From NCBI GenBank assembly GCA_963704675.1, contig OY969928.1, positions 186,001 to 250,000 of the forward strand: a stretch of 64,000 nucleotides of DNA. Reading direction: 5' to 3'. This DNA is from DASUVM01 sp963704675. GTDB lineage: Bacteria > Patescibacteriota > Saccharimonadia > Saccharimonadales > Saccharimonadaceae. A model generated the notes under the pieces. The model worked only from the letters and a program-made list of their open reading frames with translations, ran no database searches and was not told the DNA's origin. Positions 25,284-33,256 of this stretch are shown one piece after another. A program made the translations under genes and the position numbers. Every line of letters starts with the position of its first letter. The stretch's first letter is position 1.

Positions 25284-25763
25284 ATGAAATATCACGAACT
25301 TGTGACCACTCCAAAGCAATCGAAAAAACGCGTTGGCCGCGGTATTAGTGCCGGTCAAGGTAAAACTGCCGGTCGTGGCACCAAAGGTCAGAACGCCCGT
25401 ACCGGTAAAAAGTTAAGTGCAACCTTTATGGGTGGCCAGGGCCCGCTTGTACGCCGCATTCCAAAGAAGCGCGGCTTCAAGAGTCTTCGTGTACCAGCCC
25501 AGGTTGTGTATCTTCAAGATTTAGCAATCGTAAAAGGCAAAACCGCCGACAATCAAACCCTGTTTGATGCCGGCTTGATTGCAACACCATACCATTCTGT
25601 AAAAGTTATTAGCCGCGGCGAATTAGCTAAAGCGCTAACCGTTAAAGTACAAGGTGTATCAGCTGGTGCTCGTACAGCTATTGAAAAAGCTGGCGGCAGC
25701 GTTGAAGAAGTTGCGGTGCCATTACTACCTGCTTCTCAAAAAAAGACACAGACAAAAGAATAG
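25284..25763 (+). CDS. rplO: 50S ribosomal protein L15
   Basis: 159 aa. KRVGRGISAGQGKTAGRGTKGQ (in parts), GGQGPLVRRIPKKRGF and a C-terminal beta-alpha domain fit. It is the last gene of this transcript: a strong terminator follows, so secY is transcribed separately, unlike the classical spc operon. Confidence 0.97.
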   Translation: MKYHELVTTPKQSKKRVGRGISAGQGKTAGRGTKGQNARTGKKLSATFMGGQGPLVRRIPKKRGFKSLRVPAQVVYLQDLAIVKGKTADNQTLFDAGLIATPYHSVKVISRGELAKALTVKVQGVSAGARTAIEKAGGSVEEVAVPLLPASQKKTQTKE

Positions 25764-25780
25764 TGTAATATACAAATTGA

Positions 25781-25814
25781 AAAAAGAGAGACCATTTTGC
25801 TGGTCTCTCTTTTT
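25781..25814 (+). terminator. terminator of the S10-spc transcript
   Basis: AAAAAGAGAGACCA / TGGTCTCTCTTTTT, 14-bp perfect stem, 6-nt loop, U tract. Confidence 0.93.
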
Positions 25815-25836
25815 GTGCAAGATAATGGCTTTTATT

Positions 25837-25880
25837 GCGGAGTCTGCGGCGCTACCGTTAAGGTACGCCGCAGACTCCGC
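25837..25880 (-). terminator. terminator of the 25897 gene
   Basis: GCGGAGTCTGCGGCG (25837-25851) pairs perfectly with CGCCGCAGACTCCGC (25866-25880), with an inner TACC/GGTA stem. On the minus strand AATAAAAGCC follows. Confidence 0.75.
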
Positions 25881-25896
25881 GGGAGTGGGTAGAAGG

Positions 25897-26193
25897 TCAT
25901 GTCAGGCGGGTGTAAGTTCGCCCAGGCGCCGCCGACAGGATCCCCTCGAGGATCGTGCTGACCACCGCCATATTGGCCTCGTCACAACCCGGCAGCGCGA
26001 TGCTGTCGATCTTGAAGACCAGTCCGCCACCAAGGCCAGTGCCGCAGGGAGGATGAGTGAGCTCACGGTTGGCGATCATCGTGTTGATGACCTTCCGTAG
26101 CTTATCGTACTCCCTCCAGTCATGGGCCGACGCGAGGTACGTGCCGTCACTGTTGCAGCTGACGACGACGCGGTCTGTGGGGATCAGGGGCAT
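25897..26193 (-). CDS. hypothetical protein, GC-rich single gene
   Basis: 98 aa from ATG with SD GAAAGGAAGG. The sequence is visibly richer in G+C than the flanking rplO and secY. MPLIPTDRVVVSCNSDGTYLAS suggests a beta hairpin, with two further Cys (PPCGTG, LPGCDE). Not recognised. Its own promoter and hairpin make it a self-contained minus-strand unit between the spc terminator and secY. Composition suggests recent acquisition from a GC-rich source. Confidence 0.6.
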   Translation of the reverse strand: MPLIPTDRVVVSCNSDGTYLASAHDWREYDKLRKVINTMIANRELTHPPCGTGLGGGLVFKIDSIALPGCDEANMAVVSTILEGILSAAPGRTYTRLT

Positions 26194-26239
26194 AGCCTTC
26201 CTTTCGTCGGTATCTCCAGATTAGAGATGAGACGTTTTC

Positions 26240-26268
26240 ACTATATAATAAAAAGATAGTATAGTCAA
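26240..26268 (-). promoter_or_regulatory. promoter of the 25897 gene
   Basis: On the minus strand TTGACT (26268-26263), 17-bp spacer, TATAGT (26245-26240), then a leader of about 40 nt to the SD. Confidence 0.65.
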
Positions 26269-26404
26269 AGTGAGATTACGCCTTCTATACCTAGACGACA
26301 ATCACGACGACTAGCTGGGTTTATCTAACACGCTTTCAGTGTTAATAATCAGCAAACTATGATATCTTTGAATAAGTAATAAAAAAGCTTGGGGAAGTCA
26401 TAAA

Positions 26405-27823
26405 ATGAATTGGCGAAATATTTTAAAATCTCTTAAATCGCGCGACATGCAAAAGCGCCTGCTGATTGTGCTCGGGCTTATTATTGCCTATCGTTTTCTT
26501 TCACATGTACCAGTGCCCCTGGCTGAACCAACCCAGCTTAAAGAAGTTATCAATAGCATTCTTGCCAGTAATAATTTTGGCGGCTTTTTAAACTTGCTCT
26601 CCGGTGGAGCGCTCGCGAGTGTTTCTATCATGCTCGTTGGCCTGAGCCCGTATATTACCGCCTCTGTTATTATGCAGCTGCTTACAAAAGCAATTCCACG
26701 TCTTGAGCAGCTTCACAAAGATGGTGAAACAGGCCGGCGCCGTATAAATCAGTGGACGCGTATGATTACATTGCCACTTGCCATTATTCAATCAATTGCT
26801 TTTATCTTTATTCTTCGTCAAACGCAACTGACGGCAAATAGCAGTATTGATATCACCGCCAATACCGATGCCCTGCAGTGGGTAGTTATGGTCGGCGCAA
26901 TGACCGCTGGCGCCATGCTGCTTATGTGGATCGGTGAGCTTATGACCGAACAGGGTGTTGGTAATGGTATGTCGCTCCTTATTTTTGCCGGTATCATTAG
27001 CCAGCTGCCACAAACTATCCAAACCGTCAGCGCCTCACTCACAAGTGTTGTTGAAGAGGGAGATAAACTTAATATCTTTGGCCTTATTTTGCCAATTAAT
27101 GGTTTCGTATTCTGGTTGATGCTAGCGTTACTTCTTGTTGGCCTTCTCGTACTTTATATTATGGTAAAAATTAACGAGGCACAGCGCATTGTTACTATCA
27201 ATTACGCCAAGCGTGTACAAGGTAACCGTAATTATGGTGGTGTACAAAGTATTCTGCCGGTTAAGTTAATTACCGCAGGTGTTATTCCGGTTATTTTTGC
27301 GGTAGCCTTTTTAGCACTTCCCGCATTTGTCGGACAAGTCATGCGGCTTAACCCTGATTCATATTGGAAACAACTCGGCGAAAACCTGATTCAGTGGTTT
27401 CAACAACCACAAATGCAAACCTTGGCTGCAGGTGATCTCACGGCACTCATTTACCCAATTTCGTATCTTGTACTCGTCATCTTGTTCACCTATTTCTATA
27501 CTAATATTGTCTTTAACAGTGCTGAAATTGCCGAGAACCTACAAAAACAAGGTGGTTTCATTGCTGATGTACGTCCCGGTAAGCAAACAGAAAAGCATCT
27601 TAGCACAATGGTAAACCGTTTGACGCTCTTCGGCTCTTTGGCACTCGGTATCATCGCTATTTTACCCTTCATTACTGAATATATCTTTGCGACAGTTGGC
27701 ATTAATGCTCAAGGTCTCGCTATTGGCGGTACTGGTTTATTGATTATCGTGACAGTGACACTTGAAACACTACGCCAGATTAATTCACGTGCCTTAATGG
27801 TCACCTACGACCAGGACTACTAA
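26405..27823 (+). CDS. secY: preprotein translocase subunit SecY
   Basis: 472 aa, ten TM helices of the Sec channel. GLSPYITASVIMQLL, GETGRRRINQWTR, GIISQLPQTI, and the cytoplasmic loop YAKRVQGNRNYGGVQSILPVK (in parts) are diagnostic. It has a leader after its own upstream region; SD GGGGAAG precedes the ATG. Neither adk nor map follows; a small membrane gene does. Confidence 0.98.
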   Translation: MNWRNILKSLKSRDMQKRLLIVLGLIIAYRFLSHVPVPLAEPTQLKEVINSILASNNFGGFLNLLSGGALASVSIMLVGLSPYITASVIMQLLTKAIPRLEQLHKDGETGRRRINQWTRMITLPLAIIQSIAFIFILRQTQLTANSSIDITANTDALQWVVMVGAMTAGAMLLMWIGELMTEQGVGNGMSLLIFAGIISQLPQTIQTVSASLTSVVEEGDKLNIFGLILPINGFVFWLMLALLLVGLLVLYIMVKINEAQRIVTINYAKRVQGNRNYGGVQSILPVKLITAGVIPVIFAVAFLALPAFVGQVMRLNPDSYWKQLGENLIQWFQQPQMQTLAAGDLTALIYPISYLVLVILFTYFYTNIVFNSAEIAENLQKQGGFIADVRPGKQTEKHLSTMVNRLTLFGSLALGIIAILPFITEYIFATVGINAQGLAIGGTGLLIIVTVTLETLRQINSRALMVTYDQDY

Positions 27824-27840
27824 AAGAGAGGTAGGGGCGT

Positions 27841-28194
27841 ATGATTTTCTGGGAGGGGTTCGGCTTTCTTGTCCTTATTACTTATTTTGCAGTTGCTTTG
27901 CCCGTGCAGCTCTTAACTGATAAACTTGGTCTTCATTATAGCCAGAACGGCTATGCTATTGCTATTGCTTTTCTTTTAACCGGCGTGGTCTTGCTCGGTC
28001 TCGATGCACTAATTCATAAAAAGCGTGCCGCTTCAAGCCGTATTTATATTGATAAAGAGACTGGCGAAGAAGTTTTCTTTAAAAAACGCGATACATTCTT
28101 TTGGATTTCTGTAAAATGGTGGGGGCTAATCGCTATTGCAGCTAGCATCTGTACAGCGGTAGTTTTTTTAATAGCTAAACTTATCAGCCATTGA
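27841..28194 (+). CDS. hypothetical three-TM membrane protein after secY
   Basis: 117 aa, ATG after GAGAGGTAGGGG. Hydrophobic segments at about 4-24, 38-58 and 90-113. Between the second and third is a basic-acidic loop with SSRIYIDKETGEEVFFKKRDTFF (in parts). The IDKETGEEV element resembles a small beta hairpin. It is co-transcribed with secY by position, so a role in the membrane is likely. No family name recognised. Confidence 0.7.
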   Translation: MIFWEGFGFLVLITYFAVALPVQLLTDKLGLHYSQNGYAIAIAFLLTGVVLLGLDALIHKKRAASSRIYIDKETGEEVFFKKRDTFFWISVKWWGLIAIAASICTAVVFLIAKLISH

Positions 28195-28263
28195 CATTTG
28201 CCTTCATCACGTTACAATGTAGGTAATAAGCGAAAAGTCAGTCGCTATTCTTCAAAATAGTGC

Positions 28264-28292
28264 TTTACAGTTGAGAAAATGTAAAGTATAAT
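28264..28292 (+). promoter_or_regulatory. promoter of infA, nearly leaderless
   Basis: TTTACA (28264-28269), 17-bp spacer, TATAAT (28287-28292). Expected start of transcription is about 28299, leaving some 8-9 nt before the ATG at 28308 with no SD. Confidence 0.75.
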
Positions 28293-28307
28293 CTTTAATT
28301 GTACTCT

Positions 28308-28646
28308 ATGGCCAATAATAAAGAGGTAATCAAGGTAGTCGGTAAGATTTTAGAGGCACTCCCCGGTGCCCAATTTCGTGTCGAACTTGAGAATGGCCTT
28401 AGCATCATCGCGCATGTAGCCGGTAAAATGCGAAAACATTTTATTCGCCTTGTGCCTGGTGACAGAGTGGAAGTGGAGTTAACCCCTTACGATCTTACAA
28501 AGGGTAGAATCACCTTCCGCCTGCGAGACGATCAACCTAAACGGGAGGAAAAATCTCATGACAGTAGCACCAAGCGTCAAACCCCGGTGCAGCAAGTGCC
28601 AGATCATCCGCCGCAAGAAAAGGCTAGCAGTGATCTGCAAAATTAA
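28308..28646 (+). CDS. infA: translation initiation factor IF-1 with long C-terminal tail
   Basis: 112 aa from MANNKEVIKVVGKI. The S1-type OB fold (residues about 1-72, ending GRITFRLR) is normal: LPGAQFRVELENGL, GKMRKHFIRLVPGDRVEVEL. IF-1 normally ends there. Here the frame stays open for about 40 more residues (DDQPKREEKSHDSSTKRQTP...), a hydrophilic tail that overprints rpmJ in another frame by 89 bp. Either the tail is real or an indel near 28530 removed a stop. The ATG at 28308 is preferred to an upstream TTG. Confidence 0.93.
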   Translation: MANNKEVIKVVGKILEALPGAQFRVELENGLSIIAHVAGKMRKHFIRLVPGDRVEVELTPYDLTKGRITFRLRDDQPKREEKSHDSSTKRQTPVQQVPDHPPQEKASSDLQN

Positions 28647-28671
28647 ACGACACACTCAGAGGCAAGGATAA
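28558..28671 (+). CDS. rpmJ: 50S ribosomal protein L36, zinc form
   Basis: 37 aa: MTVAPSVKPRCSKCQIIRR, then VICKIKRHTQRQG. The C-x2-C...C-x4-H zinc ribbon is intact. SD GGGAGGA lies upstream. The gene lies almost wholly inside the out-of-frame tail of infA. rpsM starts 3 nt after the stop. Confidence 0.95.
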   Translation: MTVAPSVKPRCSKCQIIRRKKRLAVICKIKRHTQRQG

Positions 28672-28674
28672 TAT

Positions 28675-29061
28675 ATGGCTCGAATTGCAGGTGTCACGGT
28701 TCCAACTGAAAAGCAAGTGCAAATCAGTTTAACCTATATTTATGGCATCGGCCCAGTATTTGCTGCTCGAATACTTGAGGCCTGCGGTATTGATCCTACC
28801 ACTCGCGTGAAGGATCTTACGGAAGCTGAATTGAGCAAAATCCGTGCTGAAATTGACCAAAATTATACGGTCGAAGGCGATCTTCAGCGCATTGTAACAG
28901 GTAATATCAAACGCCTTAAAGACATTAACGCGTACCGCGGTTTACGTCATAAAGCGAATTTGCCGTCTCATGGCCAGCGAACTCGTACTAATGCTCGCAC
29001 GAGACGTGGTAAAAAATCAACGGTCGGCGGCACTAAGAAAAAAGCAGCGTCGAAGACTTAA
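28675..29061 (+). CDS. rpsM: 30S ribosomal protein S13
   Basis: 128 aa, head protein contacting P-site tRNA. MARIAGVTVPTEKQVQISLTYIYGIG (in parts), RGLRHKANLPSHGQRTRTNARTRRG (in parts). Basic tail present. Confidence 0.98.
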   Translation: MARIAGVTVPTEKQVQISLTYIYGIGPVFAARILEACGIDPTTRVKDLTEAELSKIRAEIDQNYTVEGDLQRIVTGNIKRLKDINAYRGLRHKANLPSHGQRTRTNARTRRGKKSTVGGTKKKAASKT

Positions 29062-29073
29062 GGAATTTGATAT

Positions 29074-29463
29074 ATGGCAGAAACGAAATCTACAAAGAAG
29101 AAGCAGCGCCGATCGATTCCAAGCGGCCAGCTTCATATTCAAGCAACATTTAATAACACCATCATCGCAGTTACCGATAAGAAAGGTGCTGTACTTACTA
29201 TCTCGAGCGCCGGAGCCTGCGGTTTTAGGGGTAGTAAAAAAGGTACTGCCTATGCCGCTCAGGTTGCTGGTGAAAAAGCTATTACTGCAGCAAAACAGCT
29301 CCATGGCCTGGCTTCAGTTGACGTATTCGTCAAGGGCGTCGGTATGGGCCGAGATGCCGCTATTCGTAGCTTGCAGAATCTTGATATAACGATTGACTCT
29401 ATTCGCGATGTTACAACTGCCCCACACGGCGGTGTTCGTCCACGAAAGGCAAGGAGAGGTTAA
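29074..29463 (+). CDS. rpsK: 30S ribosomal protein S11
   Basis: 129 aa, platform protein. ATFNNTIIAVTDKKGAVL, KGTAYAAQVAGEKA, GVGMGRDAAIRSLQN, and the C-terminal PPRKARRG-like VRPRKARRG are diagnostic. Confidence 0.98.
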   Translation: MAETKSTKKKQRRSIPSGQLHIQATFNNTIIAVTDKKGAVLTISSAGACGFRGSKKGTAYAAQVAGEKAITAAKQLHGLASVDVFVKGVGMGRDAAIRSLQNLDITIDSIRDVTTAPHGGVRPRKARRG

Positions 29464-29464
29464 T

Positions 29465-30082
29465 ATGGCCAGAGACCGTTCACCTATTGTAAAACAGAGC
29501 CGCCGAGAGGGTTACGCACTTCATCCTAAAGCTCACAAAGCTTTGGTTAAGCGCACAACCATCCCAGGCGAGCACGGCCGCGGCCGGCAAAGCAAGCCAA
29601 GCCTCTATCAAATTCAGCTGCGCGAAAAACAAAAAGTTCGCCGAGCCTATGGCTTACTTGAAAAGCAATTCGCAAACTTAATGAAAGAAGCCGATCGCAA
29701 AACTGGACAATCCGGTGAGATCCTTTTACAGTTTCTCGAACGCCGCTTAGATAACGCTGTTTATCGTGCTGGCCTCGCCGTTAGCCGGCGTGCTGCTCGT
29801 CAGCTTGTTAGCCATGGCCATTTTATGCTCAACGGCCGTCGTGTCGATATTCCATCAATTCGCCTTAGTGAAGGTGATGAAATTAAAGTACGGCCGAAGA
29901 GCACCAAAACCGAATACTTTACCCATATCGATGACGTTGTCAAAGAGTCGAGCCAACAACCACTCAGCTGGTTGAAGGCCGATGTAAAGAATTTAAAAAT
30001 CGCTGTCACAGGCCTGCCAAAGCGCGAAGAAGCTGAGGCTGATATTAACGAACAACTTATTGTTGAGTACTACTCACGTTAA
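29465..30082 (+). CDS. rpsD: 30S ribosomal protein S4, zinc-free form
   Basis: 205 aa from the ATG at 29465 (after AGGAGAGGTTAAT); the frame is open further upstream inside rpsK but that has no SD. MARDRSPIVKQSRREGYAL lacks the CxxC of zinc-type S4. The S4 RNA-binding domain (RRLDNAVYRAGLAVSRRAARQLV in parts) and GHFMLNGRRVDIPS are intact. Confidence 0.97.
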   Translation: MARDRSPIVKQSRREGYALHPKAHKALVKRTTIPGEHGRGRQSKPSLYQIQLREKQKVRRAYGLLEKQFANLMKEADRKTGQSGEILLQFLERRLDNAVYRAGLAVSRRAARQLVSHGHFMLNGRRVDIPSIRLSEGDEIKVRPKSTKTEYFTHIDDVVKESSQQPLSWLKADVKNLKIAVTGLPKREEAEADINEQLIVEYYSR

Positions 30083-30097
30083 AAGGGAGGACAATCC

Positions 30098-31021
30098 GTG
30101 TCAAAAACTATTCACAACCCTACACTCGCCAGCGTTGACGAGCACTCAGCAACTAGCGCAACCTTCGTGGTTGAGCCGTTGCACACAGGCTACGGCATGA
30201 CGCTTGGCAATTCGCTTCGCCGCGTATTACTTTCAAGTATTCAGGGCGCAGCTATTACCGCATTTAAAATAGAAGGTGTAACCCACGAGTTCACAACCGT
30301 CAAAGGCGTCAAAGAAGATGTTGTTGACATTATGCTGAACTTAAAGCAAGTATACCTTCGTATGCACAGCGATGAACCACAAACCCTACGATTAGAGAAA
30401 AAGGGTGCTGGTGTTGTAACTGCCGGTGATATTAAAACTAACGCCGACGTTGAAATCGTCAATCCTACTGCCATTATCTGCACCATTGATGATCCGAAGG
30501 GTAATCTTATCATGGATCTTGTCGTCGATAGTGGACGTGGTTACCGAACCATTGAAGAATCGGGCGAAAAACGTCCTATCAGCGACATGATAGCTATCGA
30601 TGCTGTCTTTAGCCCTGTACAACGTGTTCGCTACAAGGTTGAAAACACTCGCGTTGGTCAGAGCACTGATCTTGATAAGCTTATTCTTACTATCGACACC
30701 GACGGTAGTATGACACCTGGGGAAGCATTTGAAGAAGCAGCTGCGATTTTAATCAATCAGTACACTGCATTAGCTGGCAGTACTCGCGTACAAGCAGGCC
30801 CAACTATTGGCGCCCAAGCCGACGATGACACTGGCGAACTAATGACCCCCATTGAAGATTTAGGCCTCAGTGCACGCACCACTAATGCCTTAATTAACAA
30901 CGATATCCGCACTATTAACGACCTCGTCACCTTGGGTGATGCAGATATGCGCGAACTAAAAGGCTTCGGCAGCAAAGCTCTCGACGAAGTCCGCGAAAAA
31001 TTAGCGGAGATGGAGCTATAA
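30098..31021 (+). CDS. rpoA: RNA polymerase alpha subunit
   Basis: 307 aa, GTG start after GGGAGG. NTD: GYGMTLGNSLRRVLLSSIQG and VEPLHTGYG drive dimerisation. The CTD is complete (IEDLGLSARTTNALINNDI, LKGFGSKALDEVREKLAE) with its two helix-hairpin-helix elements, so UP-element and activator contacts are possible. Confidence 0.98.
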   Translation: MSKTIHNPTLASVDEHSATSATFVVEPLHTGYGMTLGNSLRRVLLSSIQGAAITAFKIEGVTHEFTTVKGVKEDVVDIMLNLKQVYLRMHSDEPQTLRLEKKGAGVVTAGDIKTNADVEIVNPTAIICTIDDPKGNLIMDLVVDSGRGYRTIEESGEKRPISDMIAIDAVFSPVQRVRYKVENTRVGQSTDLDKLILTIDTDGSMTPGEAFEEAAAILINQYTALAGSTRVQAGPTIGAQADDDTGELMTPIEDLGLSARTTNALINNDIRTINDLVTLGDADMRELKGFGSKALDEVREKLAEMEL

Positions 31022-31024
31022 GCC

Positions 31025-31417
31025 ATGCATCGTCATAGTTATCAAGGAAGAAAGTTTGGCCGCGAACGCGACCAACGCCGGGCACTATTAAAAGGCCTTG
31101 CAACTAGCTTGATCGAGCACGGTTCAATTGAAACGACACTTGAAAAAGCTAAAGAGCTTGTACCTTTTGTCGAAAAGCTCGTAACTAAGGCTAAAAAAGG
31201 CGATCTACACAATCGTCGCCAAATTATTGCCGAGCTCTCAACCAAAGAAGCGGCTCATAAACTAGTTGATGAAATCGCACCGAAGTTTACCGATCGTTCG
31301 AGTGGCCACTTAACACTCAGGCGTAGCCGTCTACGCCGCGGTGATAATGCCCAACTGGCCAAAGTAAGCTTTATCGCTACTGAGGCACCGGCTGTTGCCG
31401 CAAAGGAGACCGCATAA
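31025..31417 (+). CDS. rplQ: 50S ribosomal protein L17
   Basis: 130 aa. MHRHSYQGRKFGRERDQRRALLKGLA (in parts), IETTLEKAKELVPFVEKLVT and the C-terminal GDNAQLAKVSFI are typical. Its stop overlaps rplM by one base. Confidence 0.97.
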   Translation: MHRHSYQGRKFGRERDQRRALLKGLATSLIEHGSIETTLEKAKELVPFVEKLVTKAKKGDLHNRRQIIAELSTKEAAHKLVDEIAPKFTDRSSGHLTLRRSRLRRGDNAQLAKVSFIATEAPAVAAKETA

Positions 31418-31869
31418 TGACTATTAACGTACATAAGAAAACTTTTAGCTTAAAGCCTGCCGACGTTACCCGTAAATGGGTTGTCATTGACGCCTCAACA
31501 GCACCACTCGGCCGGATTGCAACCGTTATTGCTGAACGTTTAATTGGCAAATATCAACCGACTTATACGCCTCATGTCGATAGTGGTGATTTTGTAGTCG
31601 TTATCAACGCTGCAAACATCGTTGCAACTGGCAACAAAATGGATACTAAAGTTTATTACAACTACTCAGGTTATCCAAGCGGCTTGAAAGAAATCACACT
31701 TCGTGACCAACTCGCAAAAAATCCTGCCAAAGTTATTGAATCAGCCGTTAAAGGTATGCTGCCAAAGAATAAGCTGGCAGCCGAGCGCCTCAAACGCCTG
31801 AAAGTATACGCTGGTAGCGAGCACAATCATGCCGCCCAGAAACCTGAAACCTTAGGAGCAAATACATAA
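31417..31869 (+). CDS. rplM: 50S ribosomal protein L13
   Basis: 150 aa. KWVVIDASTAPLGRIATVIAE, YTPHVDSGDFVVVINA and VKGMLPKNKLAAERLKRLKVY (in parts) fit. Its stop overlaps the ATG of a small ORF (TAATG) that leads to rpsI. Confidence 0.97.
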   Translation: MTINVHKKTFSLKPADVTRKWVVIDASTAPLGRIATVIAERLIGKYQPTYTPHVDSGDFVVVINAANIVATGNKMDTKVYYNYSGYPSGLKEITLRDQLAKNPAKVIESAVKGMLPKNKLAAERLKRLKVYAGSEHNHAAQKPETLGANT

Positions 31870-32033
31870 TGGCTGGATTTCAAATCAGCATTTCACTTTC
31901 TGCTGCAACTCCTATCTTCCGGGCTGCAAAGCCTTCACCATTCGTCAACGTAACTTTGGTTACGCCTCCTCACGCTTCGGGTTTTTCGCTCCGCAATCTA
32001 GAAGTTTCGCTTAGAAAGGAAATACTGAAATGA
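31869..32033 (+). CDS. 54-codon ORF bridging rplM and rpsI
   Basis: The ATG at 31869 overlaps the rplM stop (TAATG) and the TGA at 32031-32033 overlaps the rpsI ATG (ATGA). The frame is open for 54 codons: a Ser/Ala/Pro-rich MAGFQISISLSAATPIF... ending SLRKEILK. The rpsI SD (AGAAAGGA) is in its last codons. The double stop-start overlap is what one expects of a translated, coupled ORF, but composition is not strongly protein-like, and the 160-bp spacer could equally be a leader. Not recognised. Confidence 0.4.
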   Translation: MAGFQISISLSAATPIFRAAKPSPFVNVTLVTPPHASGFSLRNLEVSLRKEILK

Positions 32034-32428
32034 AATCAAACGACTATTTTTACGGTCTTGGCCGACGCAAAAGTGCAACTGCACGTGCCCGTGTTAAAGG
32101 CGGTAAGGGTGTTATTACTATCAATGGTAAGGATCTTGAAGCTTATTTTGATAATAGCGAAACACTAATTACCGAATTTCATCAACCGTTCATCGCACTG
32201 AATAAAGAAAAACAGTTCGACGTAAGTATCGTGGTTAGCGGTGGTGGCTTAAGCGGTCAGCTTGACGCTTGTAAACTCGCCATCTCAAAAGCTCTGAGCA
32301 CCATGAATGATGACTTGCGCGGTAGCTTAAAGAAAGAAGGGCTCTTAAAACGTGACTCTCGAGAGAAAGAACGCAAAAAATATGGCCTTCGCAGTGCTCG
32401 TAAGCGCGAGCAATTCTCGAAGCGTTAA
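32030..32428 (+). CDS. rpsI: 30S ribosomal protein S9
   Basis: 132 aa. YFYGLGRRKSATARARV at the start and the C-terminal DSREKERKKYGLRSARKREQFSKR (in parts), whose last Arg contacts P-site tRNA; here it is the final KR. Terminated by a perfect hairpin. Confidence 0.98.
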   Translation: MKSNDYFYGLGRRKSATARARVKGGKGVITINGKDLEAYFDNSETLITEFHQPFIALNKEKQFDVSIVVSGGGLSGQLDACKLAISKALSTMNDDLRGSLKKEGLLKRDSREKERKKYGLRSARKREQFSKR

Positions 32429-32445
32429 CTTACAGAATCCAAGTA

Positions 32446-32482
32446 TAAAATACACCGGTTATTGCAACCGGTGTATTTTATT
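32446..32482 (+). terminator. terminator of rplM-rpsI
   Basis: TAAAATACACCGGTT (32446-32460) and AACCGGTGTATTTTA (32466-32480), 15 bp, 5-nt loop. Symmetric, so it could act in both directions. Confidence 0.92.
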
Positions 32483-32497
32483 TATCCAGTTTAACGA

Positions 32498-32503
32498 TAC
32501 AAT
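32498..32503 (+). promoter_or_regulatory. -10 box of leaderless rsmG
   Basis: TACAAT lies 7 nt before the ATG at 32511, so transcription should begin at or next to the start codon. No SD is present. Confidence 0.65.
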
Positions 32504-32510
32504 AGAGTTT

Positions 32511-33161
32511 ATGGATGCCTTTTTAGAATTGTTTGAAAAATATAAATTTGCGCTCAATATAGAGCAACAGGAAAAACTGGAGCAATTTGTTGAGCTCTTT
32601 CAAGCCTACAATGCTCACACCAATCTTAGCGCTATTCGTGACCCTGAAAGCATCTGGCTAAAACACATCGCCGATAGCCTTATGCCCGTTAACTTTGAGC
32701 CCTTTGCTGGCAAGTTACTGGATATTGGCAGCGGCGGTGGCTTACCGGGGATTCCGCTAGCAATAGCTTGCCCAAATGTCGAGGTGATGTTGCTTGATTC
32801 TGTGGGTAAAAAAGTAAAAGCTTGCGAGCATTTTATAAATAAACTTGGTTTGAAAAATGTGAAAGTCATTCAAGGCCGTGCCGAGCGACTCGACCAAGAA
32901 CATAAATTTCAAAATCATTTCGATATTGTGACATCACGTGCTACTGCTTATTTGCCGACGATATTAGCCTGGAGCGAGCAGTTTATAAAAGACGGTGGAC
33001 GTATCATTCTTTATAAGACCGCCAGCAGCGGGGAACTTGATGATGGCGCCGCAGCTGCAAAATACTTAGGTTTAAAATTAGCCCACTCACATTACTATCA
33101 CCTTGACGGCCAAGAGCGGCAAATTTTAGTTTATACTCATAAAACATCGTCAAAAAGGTAA
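32511..33161 (+). CDS. rsmG: 16S rRNA m7G527 methyltransferase
   Basis: 216 aa from MDAFLELF at 32511, just after a -10 box; the upstream open frame overlaps rpsI and the terminator and is not used. SAM-binding LLDIGSGGGLPGIPLAI (about 67-83), the LLDSVGKKVKAC acidic loop, and VTSRATA (RsmG motif) identify it. It methylates N7 of G527 in 16S rRNA; loss gives low-level streptomycin resistance in other bacteria. Confidence 0.95.
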   Translation: MDAFLELFEKYKFALNIEQQEKLEQFVELFQAYNAHTNLSAIRDPESIWLKHIADSLMPVNFEPFAGKLLDIGSGGGLPGIPLAIACPNVEVMLLDSVGKKVKACEHFINKLGLKNVKVIQGRAERLDQEHKFQNHFDIVTSRATAYLPTILAWSEQFIKDGGRIILYKTASSGELDDGAAAAKYLGLKLAHSHYYHLDGQERQILVYTHKTSSKR

Positions 33162-33256
33162 AAAGCTTGTAAAATAGGCCTTATGGCACGACAAAGATGG
33201 TGGCGTTTGTAGTTAAATTAAAACTTGCAGAGAGATTAATTTTTAAGAAGGTTTAT

